From: Lunularia cruciata
Lineage: Eukaryota; Streptophyta; Marchantiopsida; Lunulariales; Lunulariaceae
Reading direction: 5' to 3'
Length of the DNA stretch: 64,000 nucleotides
NCBI GenBank assembly: GCA_948567375.1
Contig: OX419755.1
Location: 70,436,944-70,500,943, forward strand
Shown here: positions 36,933 to 47,643 of the stretch, one piece after another
Layout: every line of letters begins with the position of its first letter
How positions within the stretch are numbered: position 1 is the stretch's first letter
Notes under the pieces: model-generated
Seen by the model: the letters and a program-made list of their open reading frames with translations, nothing else
Told to the model about the DNA's origin: nothing
The model's database searches: none
Translations under genes and position numbers: made by a program

Positions 36933-37129
36933 AGTTTGTATTTGCGGTGTGGATCAAGCAGATTACACAAGACCAATCTGTGGAGAACCAAGAGCCTCAT
37001 CAAGTAATGGTTGATCGGATAGTTAAGGAGTTTGCGGACGTGTTTCCGGATGATTTGCCAAAGGGATTACCCTCCGATTGAGGTATGCCTTTCAAGATCA
37101 AGTTATTGCCAGGAAGTACTCCAGTGAGT

Positions 37130-38400
37130 AGACCAATCTATTGACTCTCACCAAAGGAGTTGGAGGAGTTGCGAACAACACTTACAGAGTTGTTGGAGAA
37201 GGACTTCATACGACATAGTACCTCTCCTTGGGGAGCACTGGTACTATTTGTTCCAAAGAGGGATGGAGGACTTCGATTCTGTATTGATTATTGTGGGCTC
37301 AATAAGCAAACCGTGAAGAATGCATGTCCCTTGCCTTGGATCGATGACTTATTTGATCAACTAAGTGGAGCACGTTACTTTTCCAAGTTGGATCTTTGTA
37401 GCGGTTATTGGCAAATTCCAATTGATAGAGAAGATGTGCAAAAGACTGCCTTTCGCACAAGGTATGGGCATTTTGAGTGGAGAGTTCTACCTTTCGGACT
37501 CACTAATGCTCCAACAGTCTTCATGGATCAGATGCATCGGGTGTTGGATGGACTATTGGATCGGTCAGTGGTGGTATTCTTGGATGATATCTTAATCTAT
37601 AGCAAGACAGAGGCAGAACATGTGAATCATGTATGAGAGGTCCTAAGACGACTATGATAATGGAAATTTGACTGTAAGAAGTCAAAGTGTGCTTTTTGGC
37701 AGAAGGAGGTTACCTTCTTGGGTCATAAGATCTCATCAGAGGGGATCAAGATAGAAGAAGAGAAGATCAAGGCCATTACTGATTGGCTTACCCCAAAGGA
37801 TGCTACAAAAGTACGGGCATTCAATGGATTGGCTAGTTTTTACCGGCGATTCATCCACTATTATGCTCATGTGGCTGCACCATTGACTGACCTCTTGGGA
37901 AAGAACTCTAGCTTCCAATGGAACACCAAACATGAAGAAGCATTCCAAAATTTGAAAAATATGATGTCTTCAAGACCCATTCTTCAACCATATGATCCTC
38001 AACGACCTTGTGTGGTTGATTTTGATGCTTCTAACTTTGCAATTGGAGATGTGTTGCAACAAGAATTTCCAGATGGACTACATCCCATCGCCTTTGTGTC
38101 TCGCCGACTAAATACAGCTGAAAGAAATTACTTTGCTTGAGATTAGGAACAACTTGTAATGGTATATGCCACCAAGGTATGGAGGCATTATCTCTTGGGG
38201 AAACAAGTGATCATGCAAACTGATCACAAGCCATTGTTGTAGACCTTACACCTAGAGCACATGAAGAGTCAACATCATCGATGGGAAGAGCAACTTCAAT
38301 TGTTCGACATCAAACTTGAGTACAAACCAGGTTGGTTCCATGTCATCCCTGATGCTCTATCACGACGACCTGATTTGAAGTCTCTTCCTCTCATTGCGGC
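37130..38400 (+). pseudogene. Reverse transcriptase and RNase H, element B (fossil)
   Basis: RT blocks: [60 protein letters not shown] and [14 protein letters not shown] with the active-site Asp pair. RNase H follows with DFDASNFAIGDVLQQEFPDG, HPIAFVSRRL and the end block FHVIPDALSRRPD. Confidence 0.9.
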
Positions 38401-38429
38401 AGCAATTACGACAGTGTCAATTGACCCCA

Positions 38430-39900
38430 AGATCCATAATGAGTTTTGGTTAGCTCTCCAACAAGATCCCTTCTTCCAAATGGTACATGGTCGTCTAACA
38501 ACATGTGACAAAGAGTACAACACCTTCTCCTTCAAGGAAGGCCTTCTATTCCATGCGGACCGGATCTATGTTCCAACCAAAGGTGATTTTCGACTTGTGT
38601 GCCTTCTAGAAGCCCATGATTTACCCATCGCTGGTCACATGGGTGTGGACAAGACCTTGGGTACCCTCCAACGTCAATGGTGGTGGCCCAACATGACACG
38701 AGATGTTCAAGAATTTGTCAGATCGTGTGAGAGCTGCCAACGTAACAAGACCAGTAATCAGAAGCCGAGTGGACTCCTTCAACCGCTTGCCATTCCATCC
38801 GCTCGCTAGGAGCATGTGAGCTTGGATCTCATCACATCCTTGCCAAAGACAAAACAAGGACACACTGCAATTGTGGTGTTTGTGGATAAGCTTAGTAAGC
38901 AAATCCACTTGGTACCAACCTGTGATATCATGGATGCTCCAACCTTAGCGCAAATCTACTTCGACAATGTCTTCAAGCATCATGGGATGCCACATGTACT
39001 CATCTCCGACCGTGATCCTCGATTTACTAGGAAGTTTTGGCAAGCACTCTTCCAGATACTCGGCACCAAGCTTGCTTTGTCCATGGCCTATCATCCTCAA
39101 ACTGATTGACAAACTGAACGTGCAAATCGTACATTGGAGGATATGTTGTGGGCCTTTGTCAATGTCCACCATACCAACTGGGATGAATGTCTTGCAATTG
39201 CAGAATTTGCCTACAACAATTCCAAACAGGCAAGCACCGGATTTTCTCCCTTCTTTCTCAATTTTGGCCAAGATCCACTTGTTCCAGATTTGCTTCTTGC
39301 TCCTCCTCCCTCTCAGGTTCCTCATACTTCCACATTTTGACCAATATATCCCAATCTCTCCAACAAGCCAAGTCTCACCTCCTTGTTGCTCAGAATTGCA
39401 AAAAACAATATGCTGACCACCATCGTCGTGATCTCACCTTTGAAGTTGGTGATAAAGTCATGCTATCCTCTAGTAATCTCCCTCTCCCACTTGATACCCA
39501 AGTTTGTAAACTTGCTCCTTATTGGATAGGACCCTTTGATATCACCCACATTGTCTCTCCTGTTGCTTATCGACTTGCCTTGCCTTGTCACATGTGTATC
39601 CATCCCGTCTTTCATGTTTCCAAGTTGAAACCCTTTGTTCCTAACTCCTCTTCCTTTTCCTCTTGATTCCAACCTCCTCCTTTGCCTGTCCCTATCAACG
39701 ATCATGAGGAGTACGAAGTTGATTGTATCCTTGCGCATTGTCATATTCAACCAGGCCGTCACCAACATACGGAGTACAAGGTCCTTTGGAAAGGGTATCC
39801 CCTTCATGATGCCACATGGGAACCTCTTTCCCACCTCCAAAATGCACAGATGACCATCAAGGAATTCAAAGCTTCACTAGCAACGAGGACATCACCAACT
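38430..39900 (+). pseudogene. Integrase and chromodomain, element B (fossil)
   Basis: The zinc-binding HHCC part reads HDLPIAGHMGVDKTL and CESCQRNKT. The catalytic core has SLDLITSLPK, the VLISDRDPRFT block with a catalytic Asp, and the SMAYHPQTD block. After the integrase C-terminus (PYWIGPFDI) comes a chromodomain at about 39700-39890: EYKVLWKGYPLHDATWEP, which in chromoviruses is thought to guide insertion to heterochromatin. Confidence 0.9.
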
Positions 39901-39915
39901 AGCGGCGGGGGAATA

Positions 39916-40294
39916 TGTAACAATATGGAGTAGAGAATAAGACAAAATAGTCTAGAATATTCTAGAAGTATCTAAGAAGCTTCTTGGGAAGCTTCCCAAC
40001 TAGTTAACTTGCGCTCTAAGCAGGTAGCTTCTAGAAGCTTCTAACTAGCTTAGCTTGCACTCCAAGTAGGCGGCTTCTAGAAGGAAGCTTCTTGAGAAGC
40101 TTTGTGGTTAACTTGGCTTGCACTCCAAGAAAGTGGCTCAAGGAAGCTTCTTGAGAAGCTTCATGAGTCTTGTATGCTACCTATAAATACCAAAGCCGAA
40201 GCTCATGTTAGGCATTTGGAGTTTTTCCCTCATTCAAGGGTCCCAATGTGAGTTTCCATTCTCCTATTTCTCTCCTTGGTTTCGGTCTTTTACA
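39916..40294 (+). repeat. 3' LTR of element B
   Basis: 379 bp. It differs from the 5' LTR by a deletion of about 30 bp near the start, one extra T and about six substitutions, five of them transitions. The heat-shock-like motif is kept at 40029-40041 and the TATAAATA box is kept. Confidence 0.93.
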
Positions 40295-40299
40295 TCTAG

Positions 40300-41900
40300 T
40301 CTACCTTGAGACGCAAAAGGATCTATCTCATTGCCAGATTTGGTAGGCAGAGTGGCAACAATGCTTCAACATGTCAATCACCTACATGGAAGGTAAGAAG
40401 CAACTTGTAGATGCATTCACCCGCATGCCAATGGCAAACAAATTGGTGGCAGAGGTTAAGATTAACCCTAAATTCTGGCCAAAGATTATGGCTGCTACAA
40501 AAACTGATTTGCAGATTGTAGAAGCACAATCATCCAAAGCCGTCACCAGCACCCAAGGACTCACCTTTTGTGATGGCAGATTATGGATCCCCAATGTCCC
40601 AAAATTACGCACCACCATTCTAGCAAAATGTCATGATTTGGCCATTGCAGGTCATGTTGGAGTAGACAAGACCTTGGATGCAATCCAGCGCCATTACTAT
40701 TGGCCCAAGATGAGCAACAACATGATGGACTACGTGCGCAGCTGCCTACTTTGTCAATAGAACAAAGCTTCCAATCAAGCTCCTGCATGACTCCTTCAAC
40801 CTCTCCCCACGCCTATCCAATGTTAGGAACAAGTGAGTATGGATCTCGTCTGTGAATTACTCAAGACCACCTCAGGGTTTGATTCCATCATGGTCTTTGT
40901 AGACTAGCTCAACAAAATGATTCATGTATGCCCTACCACCAAGGATATGATCGCTCCACAACTAGCTCAATTATACTTAGATGCAATCTTCTCTCACCAT
41001 GGCTTGTCTAGAGTACTTATCACCGATAGAGGCACTCAATTCACCAGTTTGTTTTGGTGAACACTCTTTGGTTTCTTCAAAACCAAGTTTGCCATGTCCA
41101 CAACTTACCACACACAAACAGATGGCCAAACAGATCAAGCTAATCGCATGATTGAAGACATGTTACGCAGCTTGACCTTAGAAGAGCAAGAGAGGTGGGA
41201 CACCCTACTCCCGTTGGTGGAATTTGCTTACAACAATTCAGTGAATGCATCTACCCAGGTCACTCTATTCTTCTTCATGTATGGTGAGCATCCTTTCACA
41301 CCTTCTAGCTTGATGAAGATCCATCCAGTGGCTACCAAGGTCGATGCAGTCAACACATTTGTTTCTAGAATCCAACACGGTGTGGAGAGCGCCAAGCATA
41401 GATTACAGATTGCACAAAATTGACAGAAGCAATATGCTGATGCACACCATAGGCACATGGAGTTCAATGTTGGGGATCAAGTGTGGCTATCAACAACCAA
41501 CCTCACATTAGTTGGACCTTGTAAGCTCAGACCTTGTTTTATTGGGCCTTTCTTGATTCTTCGTTGCGTCGGTGCTATGGCCTATCACCTTGAGCTACCA
41601 CCACACATGAAGATCCATCCAGTGTTCCATGTTTCCCTACTATGCAAATATCCTCCCCGATTAGGCCAAGGTCATTCCACACAAGACAGTTGACCTTGTC
41701 CAACACTCATTGATGGCATAGTGGAATATGAAGTGGAGCGTATTCTCCAAAAATGCATGCGTGGTACTCGCCATCCGTGGGTGGACTATCCAGTACAGTG
41801 GAAAGGTTACCTCCTCTATGAAGCAACATGGGAGCCCATTGCCAATTTGACACATGCATCGGTGTTGGTGCAAGCATTTGAGCAACAATTGCACAACAAG
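40300..41900 (+). pseudogene. End of RNase H, integrase and chromodomain, element C (fossil)
   Basis: Continues element C after the B insertion. Blocks: ITYMEGKKQLVDAFTRMP (RNase H end), HDLAIAGHVGVDKTLDAIQ and CLLCQ (HHCC), LITDRGTQFTSLFW and STTYHTQTDGQTDQANRMIE (core), MKIHPVFHVSLL (C-terminus). The chromodomain at about 41720-41890 reads EYEVERILQ, then VQWKGYLLYEATWEP. Confidence 0.88.
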
Positions 41901-41928
41901 GACGTTGCGTCTTAAAAGGAGGGAGGTC

Positions 41929-42664
41929 TATAATACCAAGAGCTAGCCATATGATCTAGATGTGAAATTTGATTTGGTAACATATAGAATGATGTTATAC
42001 ATGATGGTCAAAATAGATCAGATAGAAGTATCACCAAAAGAGTACTTCTACTACTAGAGTAGAAACCAAAATAGACTTGAGAACGTTTGAACCAATTGTT
42101 AGACATATGATTTAAAGGTGAGAATTGGTTTGGTAACATCTGGAAGGATGTTACACATGATGGACTAAACAGATCAGAAAGAGGTATCACCAAAAGGGGA
42201 GTTCTGCTAATAGAATAGGAACTGAAATATGCTTGAAATCTTTAAAGGTAATTTTGGAAGCCTAAACGGATGAATTAGGCATCAAAAATGTTATGACTCC
42301 CCCCTCCCAAAAGAGGTTAGGCTGGCCTTCCTTCCCCCCTGGCTTTTCTCATCGAGAGCTTTCCAATGGTACCTTACATGATTTTGAGACTCCTATAGGA
42401 AAGATTCCCTAAAAGATTCCCTCCGGTCAAAGCTTGTTTGACCAACCAGATAGGACCTAGACCAACGTGTCACCCATCCAAGTAAGTAATCCAAGGGTGG
42501 AGTTTGCTGACATATCACCTATCTGTGTGCCTAATCCTATGGTGGAGCGTCCTTGGAGGAGATCCTCTTTGTCTATATAATAAAGAGAAGGTGCTCCTTT
42601 GGAGCACCAAATGTTGAGTGTGTAATCTCTGTTTTCTCTCTTCTCTTGTTCTTGGAGTATTAAA
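41929..42664 (+). repeat. 3' LTR of element C
   Basis: 736 bp matching 30471-31209, preceded by a purine-rich tract. The TATATAAT box is at 42573-42580 and the hairpin GGTGCTCC-TTT-GGAGCACC at 42590-42608. The LTR is followed by the GTAAG target duplication, after which element D resumes. Confidence 0.88.
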
Positions 42665-43320
42665 GTAAGTCATATGTTTATTGAATTTTCACAAGTTACA
42701 TATCTTCCATTATTGGAATATAGATTTGATTCTTATAATATAGAAGGCAATCCTTGAATGAAAATGTGTAATATTCCTTGTTACATAATGCAATGTGACT
42801 TTGAACAATAGAAAAGAAGTGATCTTGTTGTAGTGTAATCTTGAACTTTGTTTGTACTTTGAGTACATCAACATTGTGTGATTACTATTATTAATGGAGA
42901 TTCATGAAGAATTTTCAAATTTTGTTGTCAAGACAATGAATTGAGAATGGCATGGAACCCTTTAGGTTTGTGATCAATTTTGATATCAAATAATTATATT
43001 TTTTTCTCTTATTGTTGATTTTAATTCTTCATGTGCTCCAAATATAAGGTCTAAAATAAGGGTTTGTGATATGTTTATATTATCACTTGTGTTCCTAAGC
43101 TTTAATATCTCCACACCTTTGTTGCATATAACATTGCATGTTGTTGTTAATCTCAAGAAAAATAATTATTTTATGTTGTGTTTAGTTGGCAAGATATCAA
43201 GCCACTAGGATGTAATCCATATGGAAATTCTTATTACAACATAACTCTAATTGCAAAGTTAAAAATATCAAAATAAACCTTACAAGGTAGTTGAAGGATG
43301 GGTTTTGAGGACACCATATT

Positions 43321-44283
43321 TGTAACAATATGGAGTTCATAGATGAGTTATTGAGACTAACAGAGTAGTAAACATGCCAAATCAGCTAAGAATTATAAGA
43401 ATATTCTAGAAGTTTAAGGAAGCTTCTTTGTACATTCCAAGTATTGAGTAATGTGTATGCCAAGTGGCTACTTCTATGGGGAAGCTTTCCTAGCTAGCTT
43501 AGCTTGCATGCCAAGTATGTGGCTTCTATAAGGAGATTTCTTGGGAAGTTTCTCGACTAGCTTAGTGTAATACCATTAGCTAGACATATTTTCTAGAGGT
43601 GAAAATTGGCTTAATAATATCTAGAAGGATGTTATATATGATAGTCTAAGTAGATCAAATAGAGGTGTTACCAAAAGAATACTTCCACTAATAGGGCAAA
43701 GGTCAAAAACACCTTGAAAAATTTAGAGTCAATTTTGGATGCCTAAAAGAATGCAAAAAAAATTCCTTTCCTTTAAAGGAAAAGGTATTTCCTCCTCCTG
43801 CTTGTTTTCTCATTGAGAGTTTTCCAACAATACCTCACCCATACTATTTTGAGCTTTTTGCATGAATATTCCTCAAAGATTCTCTTTGATCAAACTTTTG
43901 ACCAACCAAACAAGACAAGATCAACATATCTCCAATACATGTATTTGATCCAAGGGTGGAGCTCCCTTTGAGAGGATCCTCTTTGCTATATAATAAAGAG
44001 AAGGTGCTCCTTTGGAGCATCAGAGTATTGAGGGATGAAACTTTGTGTTTCTCGTGTATTTCTTCTCTTATATTTGTCTTGGGTGGTACTTTTATCCTTA
44101 AAACACTACACTTTCATGCCAAGTAGACGGCTTTTAGGAAGCTTTCAAGAGCTTTTTATATTCCTTATAAATACCAAAGCCCAACCTCATGCTAGGCATT
44201 TGCAATTTCAATCATTCAAGAGTTCCAGTGTGATCTTTCACTTTGATCTTCCATTTTCCTATTTCTCTCCTTAGTTCTTTACA
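43321..44283 (+). repeat. Solo B LTR in element D, itself split by a solo C LTR
   Basis: The B LTR starts with TGTAACAATATGGAG at 43321 and ends ...CTTTACA at 44283. It is interrupted at 43566-44110 by a C LTR. A possible decayed target duplication is ATATT before and ACATC after. It lies in the opposite orientation to element D. Confidence 0.75.
43566..44110 (+). repeat. Solo C LTR nested in a solo B LTR
   Basis: 545 bp, TGTAATACC at the start and ACACTACA at the end, shorter than the full C LTR. The box TATATAATAAAG and the hairpin with GGTGCTCC are present. B LTR sequence stops at AGCTTAG before it and resumes with CATGCCAAGTAG after it. This makes three insertion layers at this spot. Confidence 0.8.
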
Positions 44284-46500
44284 ACATCCTTCAATTTCTT
44301 GAATGAGTCTTCTTGTTTGGTGGTCCACTCAAAAAATTTCTCTTCTCCAAGAGATCAATCAATCAAGGGTGCAGCTACATAAGCATAGTAGTGGATGAAC
44401 CATTGTTAAAAACTCACCAATCTATTAAATCCTTGAACTTCCATGATATCCTTAAGAGTAGGCAATTTGGTAATAACCTTAATTTTCTACTCTTCCATCT
44501 TGATCTCCTTTTTTGAAGCCTTATGGCCCAAGAAGGTAACTCCTTCTACCAAAAGATACAATTGGACTTCTTGCAATAAAACTTCCATTTTTGTAGTCCT
44601 CTTCTATCTTGATCTCCTTTATTGGAGCCTTATGGCCCAAGAAGGTAACTTCCTTTTGCCAAAAGATACACTTGGACTTCTTGCAAAAGAAATTTTATTG
44701 TCATAGTTATCATAAGACTTCTCATATGTTGTTCTTGTGTTTTATCTCCATCTTATTGTAAATTAAAAAATCATCCAAGAACACTATCATATATCAATCA
44801 ATAACCCATCTAACATCTAATTCATTTGTTCCATGAAGATGGCCGAAGCATTAGTGAGCCCAAAAGGTAAAACTCTCCATTCAAAATGCATGTACCTAGT
44901 ATAAAGGTAGTCTTTGCATGTTTTCTCTATAAATTGGAATCTACCAATAGCCACTTTGAAGATACAACTTGAAGAAAAATTTTGCTCTACTCAATTGATC
45001 CGACAAGTTATCAATTTGAGGAAAGGGATATGTATTCTTCATAGTTTTTTTTCTATTAAGAACACAATAATCAATACAAAATTGGAGCACTCCATCCTTC
45101 TTTGGTATAAATAATATTGATAGTCCCCAAGTGGATGTACTATGTTGTATGAAATCCTTCTTCAACAACTCAATTAGTGTTGCTTGAAGTTCTTCTAGCT
45201 CCTTTGGTGAGAGTTGATAGATGGGTCTATCAACTGGCAATAGATTGATCTTGAAGTGCATACCTCAATCAAAGAGTAACTTCTTTGGAAGATTGACTAG
45301 ACACACATTCACAAACTTTTGACTATCTTGATCAATCATTGCCTTTTGAGGTTTCTTACACTCATTAGCTTCCCTTTGTACAATAGACTTAATCCACACA
45401 ACAAAAATAGAAATATCTTCCTACAATGCTTTTTTTATATTTATTATATTGGTAAAGTTTCTGTCTTGGGATTAAACACTCTTAGGTATCTTCCTCAAAG
45501 ATGCTAAAAAACCCAATCAATAATCCTAATCTTTTTGTTGTACTTAAATTTTTCTCATACCTAATTAAATCAAACCCTAAGATGTTCAAGCCAAGGAAGA
45601 CCTATAGTCCAAGGAATAATATTTTAGTGTATAGGATCTATTACAAATCTCATACACTCTAAGTAATCCTTTTGATTCTTGAATGCAATAGGATATGAGG
45701 TAAAGAATATAAAATCCTTTCTATAATCAATTTGTTATCTAATATTGGCTTGATAGGAATATATAATTCTATTGCTAATTTGCTATCTAATATGGGCTTG
45801 ATATGAATATATAATTCCTTTGCTAATTTTATGAACATACAAGTCTCAAAATTCCCATAATCAACTAAATCCTACAACCACAATTTGATATAATATTTTT
45901 CAAATGAATCAAACTTGCATGGGTAAAGCCTTATATCCCATTGGAACAAATAAAGATCCTAACAAGTGGATGGACATCTTTAACTAGGACTCTTTGTTTC
46001 CTTGATTCTTGTGCTCAAAGAACTATATTTGGACAATGAGTCAAGGTTGTCCATTCTTAGGTAGATATTTGGTAATATAATATCCAACTTGGCAAGAATG
46101 GAAGCAACCACTATTTTATTACAATCATTCATGGTTTACAATGCCAAGTAGTCTTTATTATATAGTAGCAATCTCCATTAATGTTAGCTCCTTAGTTATG
46201 TGTGATGCATTTGCATATTTTATGAAGGTCTAGGTCAGATTAAGTTAGGCAACCAAGGAATCAAATTTCTCAACCAATTGCATGGTTACTTCCAAATGTT
46301 TAAGCTTGTGCATGGTTATTTCTAATTTGGTATGTGATTTTTAAGCCTCTTACAAACCAATCAAGAGCTTCACCTTTTTGTATCTTTGGAATCTACATCA
46401 TTGGGTTTTGAAATTGAGTGATGTAGCTCCTCATAGATCCAATTTGTCTCAATTTTACCAATTTATCTCTTGCAATTCATGCATCATTCAATGATTGGAA

Positions 46501-46834
46501 TTATAAAAGTCCAAGGCCAAGGAGAGAAATAGGAGAATGGAAGCTCACATTGGGACACTTGAATTGGCTCTTGTATTTATAGGGAGCATACAAAGTCCTT
46601 GAGAAGTTTCTCAAGGAACTTCCTTGAGCCGCTTTCTTGGAGTGCAAGCCAAGTTAACTAGGAAGCTTCTCAAGAAGTTTCCTTCTAGAAACCGCTTACT
46701 TGGCATGCAAGCTAAGCTAGCTAAGAAGGTTCCCAAGAATATTCCTTGATACTTTTGTAATATTCTAGGCTAATTTGTCTTATATGCTACTTGTTAACCC
46801 TACAAACTTTGTCACTAAACTCCGTATTCTTACA
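46501..46834 (-). repeat. B-type LTR shared by element D and a second element remnant
   Basis: Reversed, it starts TGTAAGAATACGGAG and ends near ...TTATAA, with the AAGCTTCTCAAG palindromes and a TATAAATA box. The left side leads into D's gag-side region. The right side, after a solo C LTR, leads into the 3' end of another B-like element, so this LTR is flanked by internal sequence on both sides. Confidence 0.75.
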
Positions 46835-46838
46835 TATT

Positions 46839-47567
46839 TGTAATACTACGAGGACAAGAGAAGAGAGAGAAACAAAAATTATACACTCAACATTCGGTGC
46901 TCCAAAGGAGCACCCTCTCTTTATTATATAGACAAAGAGGATCTCCTCCAAGGACGCTCCACCATAAGATTAGGCACACAAATAGGTGACATGTCAACAA
47001 GCTCCACCCTTGGATTACTTACTTGGATGAGTGACATGTTGGTCTAGGTCCTATCTGGTTGGTCAAACAAGCTTTGATCGGAGTGAATATTTCTGTAGAG
47101 TCTCAAAATCACGTAAGATACCGTTGGAAAGCTCTTGACGAGACAAACCAGGGGGAGGGAAGTCCAATATTTACTCCATTGGGTTGGGAGGGGGGAGCAT
47201 TTGCACATTTTTTAGGCCTAATTCATCCGTTTAGGCCTCCAAAATTGCCTTCAAAGATTTTAGGCATATTTTGGTTCCTACTCTATTAGTAGAAGTTCCC
47301 TTTTGGTGATATCTCTTTCTGATCTGTTTATTCCATCATGTGTAACATCCTTCTAGATGTTACCAAACCAATTCTCACCTTTAAATCATATGTCTAGTTA
47401 TTGGTTCTAAGGTTCTCAAGTCTATTTTGGTTTCTACTCTATTAGTAGAAGTACTCTTTTTGTGATACTTCTATCTGATCTATTTTGACCATCATGTATA
47501 ACATCATTCTAGATGTTACCAAACCAAATTTCACATCTGGATTATATGGCTAGCTCTTGGTATTACA
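46839..47567 (-). repeat. Solo family C LTR
   Basis: 729 bp with both ends intact (TGTAATAC and TATTACA), flanked by TATT on each side (46835-46838 and 47568-47571). It entered four bases from the edge of a B-type LTR. Hairpin GGTGCTCC-AAA-GGAGCACC at 46896-46914. Confidence 0.87.
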
Positions 47568-47571
47568 TATT

Positions 47572-47643
47572 CCACCATTGCTAGTTGGTGACGTTCTCGT
47601 CGCAAATGAAGCTTCAAACTCTTGGATGGCCAATTGTGCATTC
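47572..47643 (-). mobile_element. 3' end of a further B-like element (element E, fossil)
   Basis: About 70 bp that match, reversed, the stretch between chromodomain and 3' LTR of element B (CCACCATTGCTAGTTGGTGA, then CTTGGATGGCCA). It ends where the family P copies begin. No continuation was found beyond 52009. Confidence 0.6.

Larger units (their letters stand above)
34702..40294 (+). mobile_element. Element B: young Ty3/Gypsy chromovirus, nearly complete (fossil)
   Basis: LTRs lie at 34702-35110 and 39916-40294. A perfect 5-bp target duplication TCTAG flanks it (34697-34701 and 40295-40299) within RNase H of element C. Parts: primer site TTGTATCAGAGC (35111-35122), gag about 35130-36330 with a CCHC knuckle, protease about 36400-36700, a linker with a tripled repeat (36753-36932), RT about 37130-37740, RNase H about 37980-38400, integrase about 38430-39400, chromodomain about 39700-39890, a purine-rich tract just before the 3' LTR. 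By eye the LTRs differ by about six substitutions and one 30-bp deletion. At roughly 1e-8 changes per site per year, an assumed rate, that is about one million years or less. The coding part has roughly ten breaks. Confidence 0.92.
30471..42664 (+). mobile_element. Element C: Ty3/Gypsy chromovirus with chromodomain, split by element B (fossil)
   Basis: LTRs lie at 30471-31209 and 41929-42664, flanked by the 5-bp target duplication GTAAG (30466-30470 and 42665-42669). A primer-binding site resembling initiator tRNA-Met (TGGTATCAAAG, 31211-31221) follows the 5' LTR, and a purine tract (about 41914-41926) precedes the 3' LTR. Parts: gag 31300-32900 with a CCHC knuckle; protease about 33000-33330; RT 33590-34200; RNase H 34290-34700, resuming at about 40300; integrase 40430-41640; chromodomain about 41720-41890. 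Element B (34702-40294) sits in the RNase H region. It is broken in more than ten places. The LTRs differ noticeably, so it is older than B. Confidence 0.9.
27950..46834 (-). mobile_element. Element D: old B-like Gypsy chromovirus, host of the nested elements (fossil)
   Basis: Reading on the minus strand: LTR 46834-46501, a decayed gag-side region 46500-45262, RT from 45261 ([20 protein letters not shown], then KDGVLQFCIDYCVLN) down to about 44284, then integrase at 30079-29518 (SLDLIASLPKIDQGY, then WSIHHTNWDTYLIIAKFIYN), a chromodomain trace near 29200-29118, and a diverged LTR at about 28268-27950. Between RT and integrase it was opened by element C (30471-42664) and by a solo B LTR (43321-44283). 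A solo C LTR sits in its 3' end (28357-29118). It is much more decayed than B, so older, and has many breaks. Confidence 0.75.

Noticed and set aside
36751-36957. Minus-strand repeat-rich open frame
   Set aside because: It is the shadow of the three coding repeats of element B.
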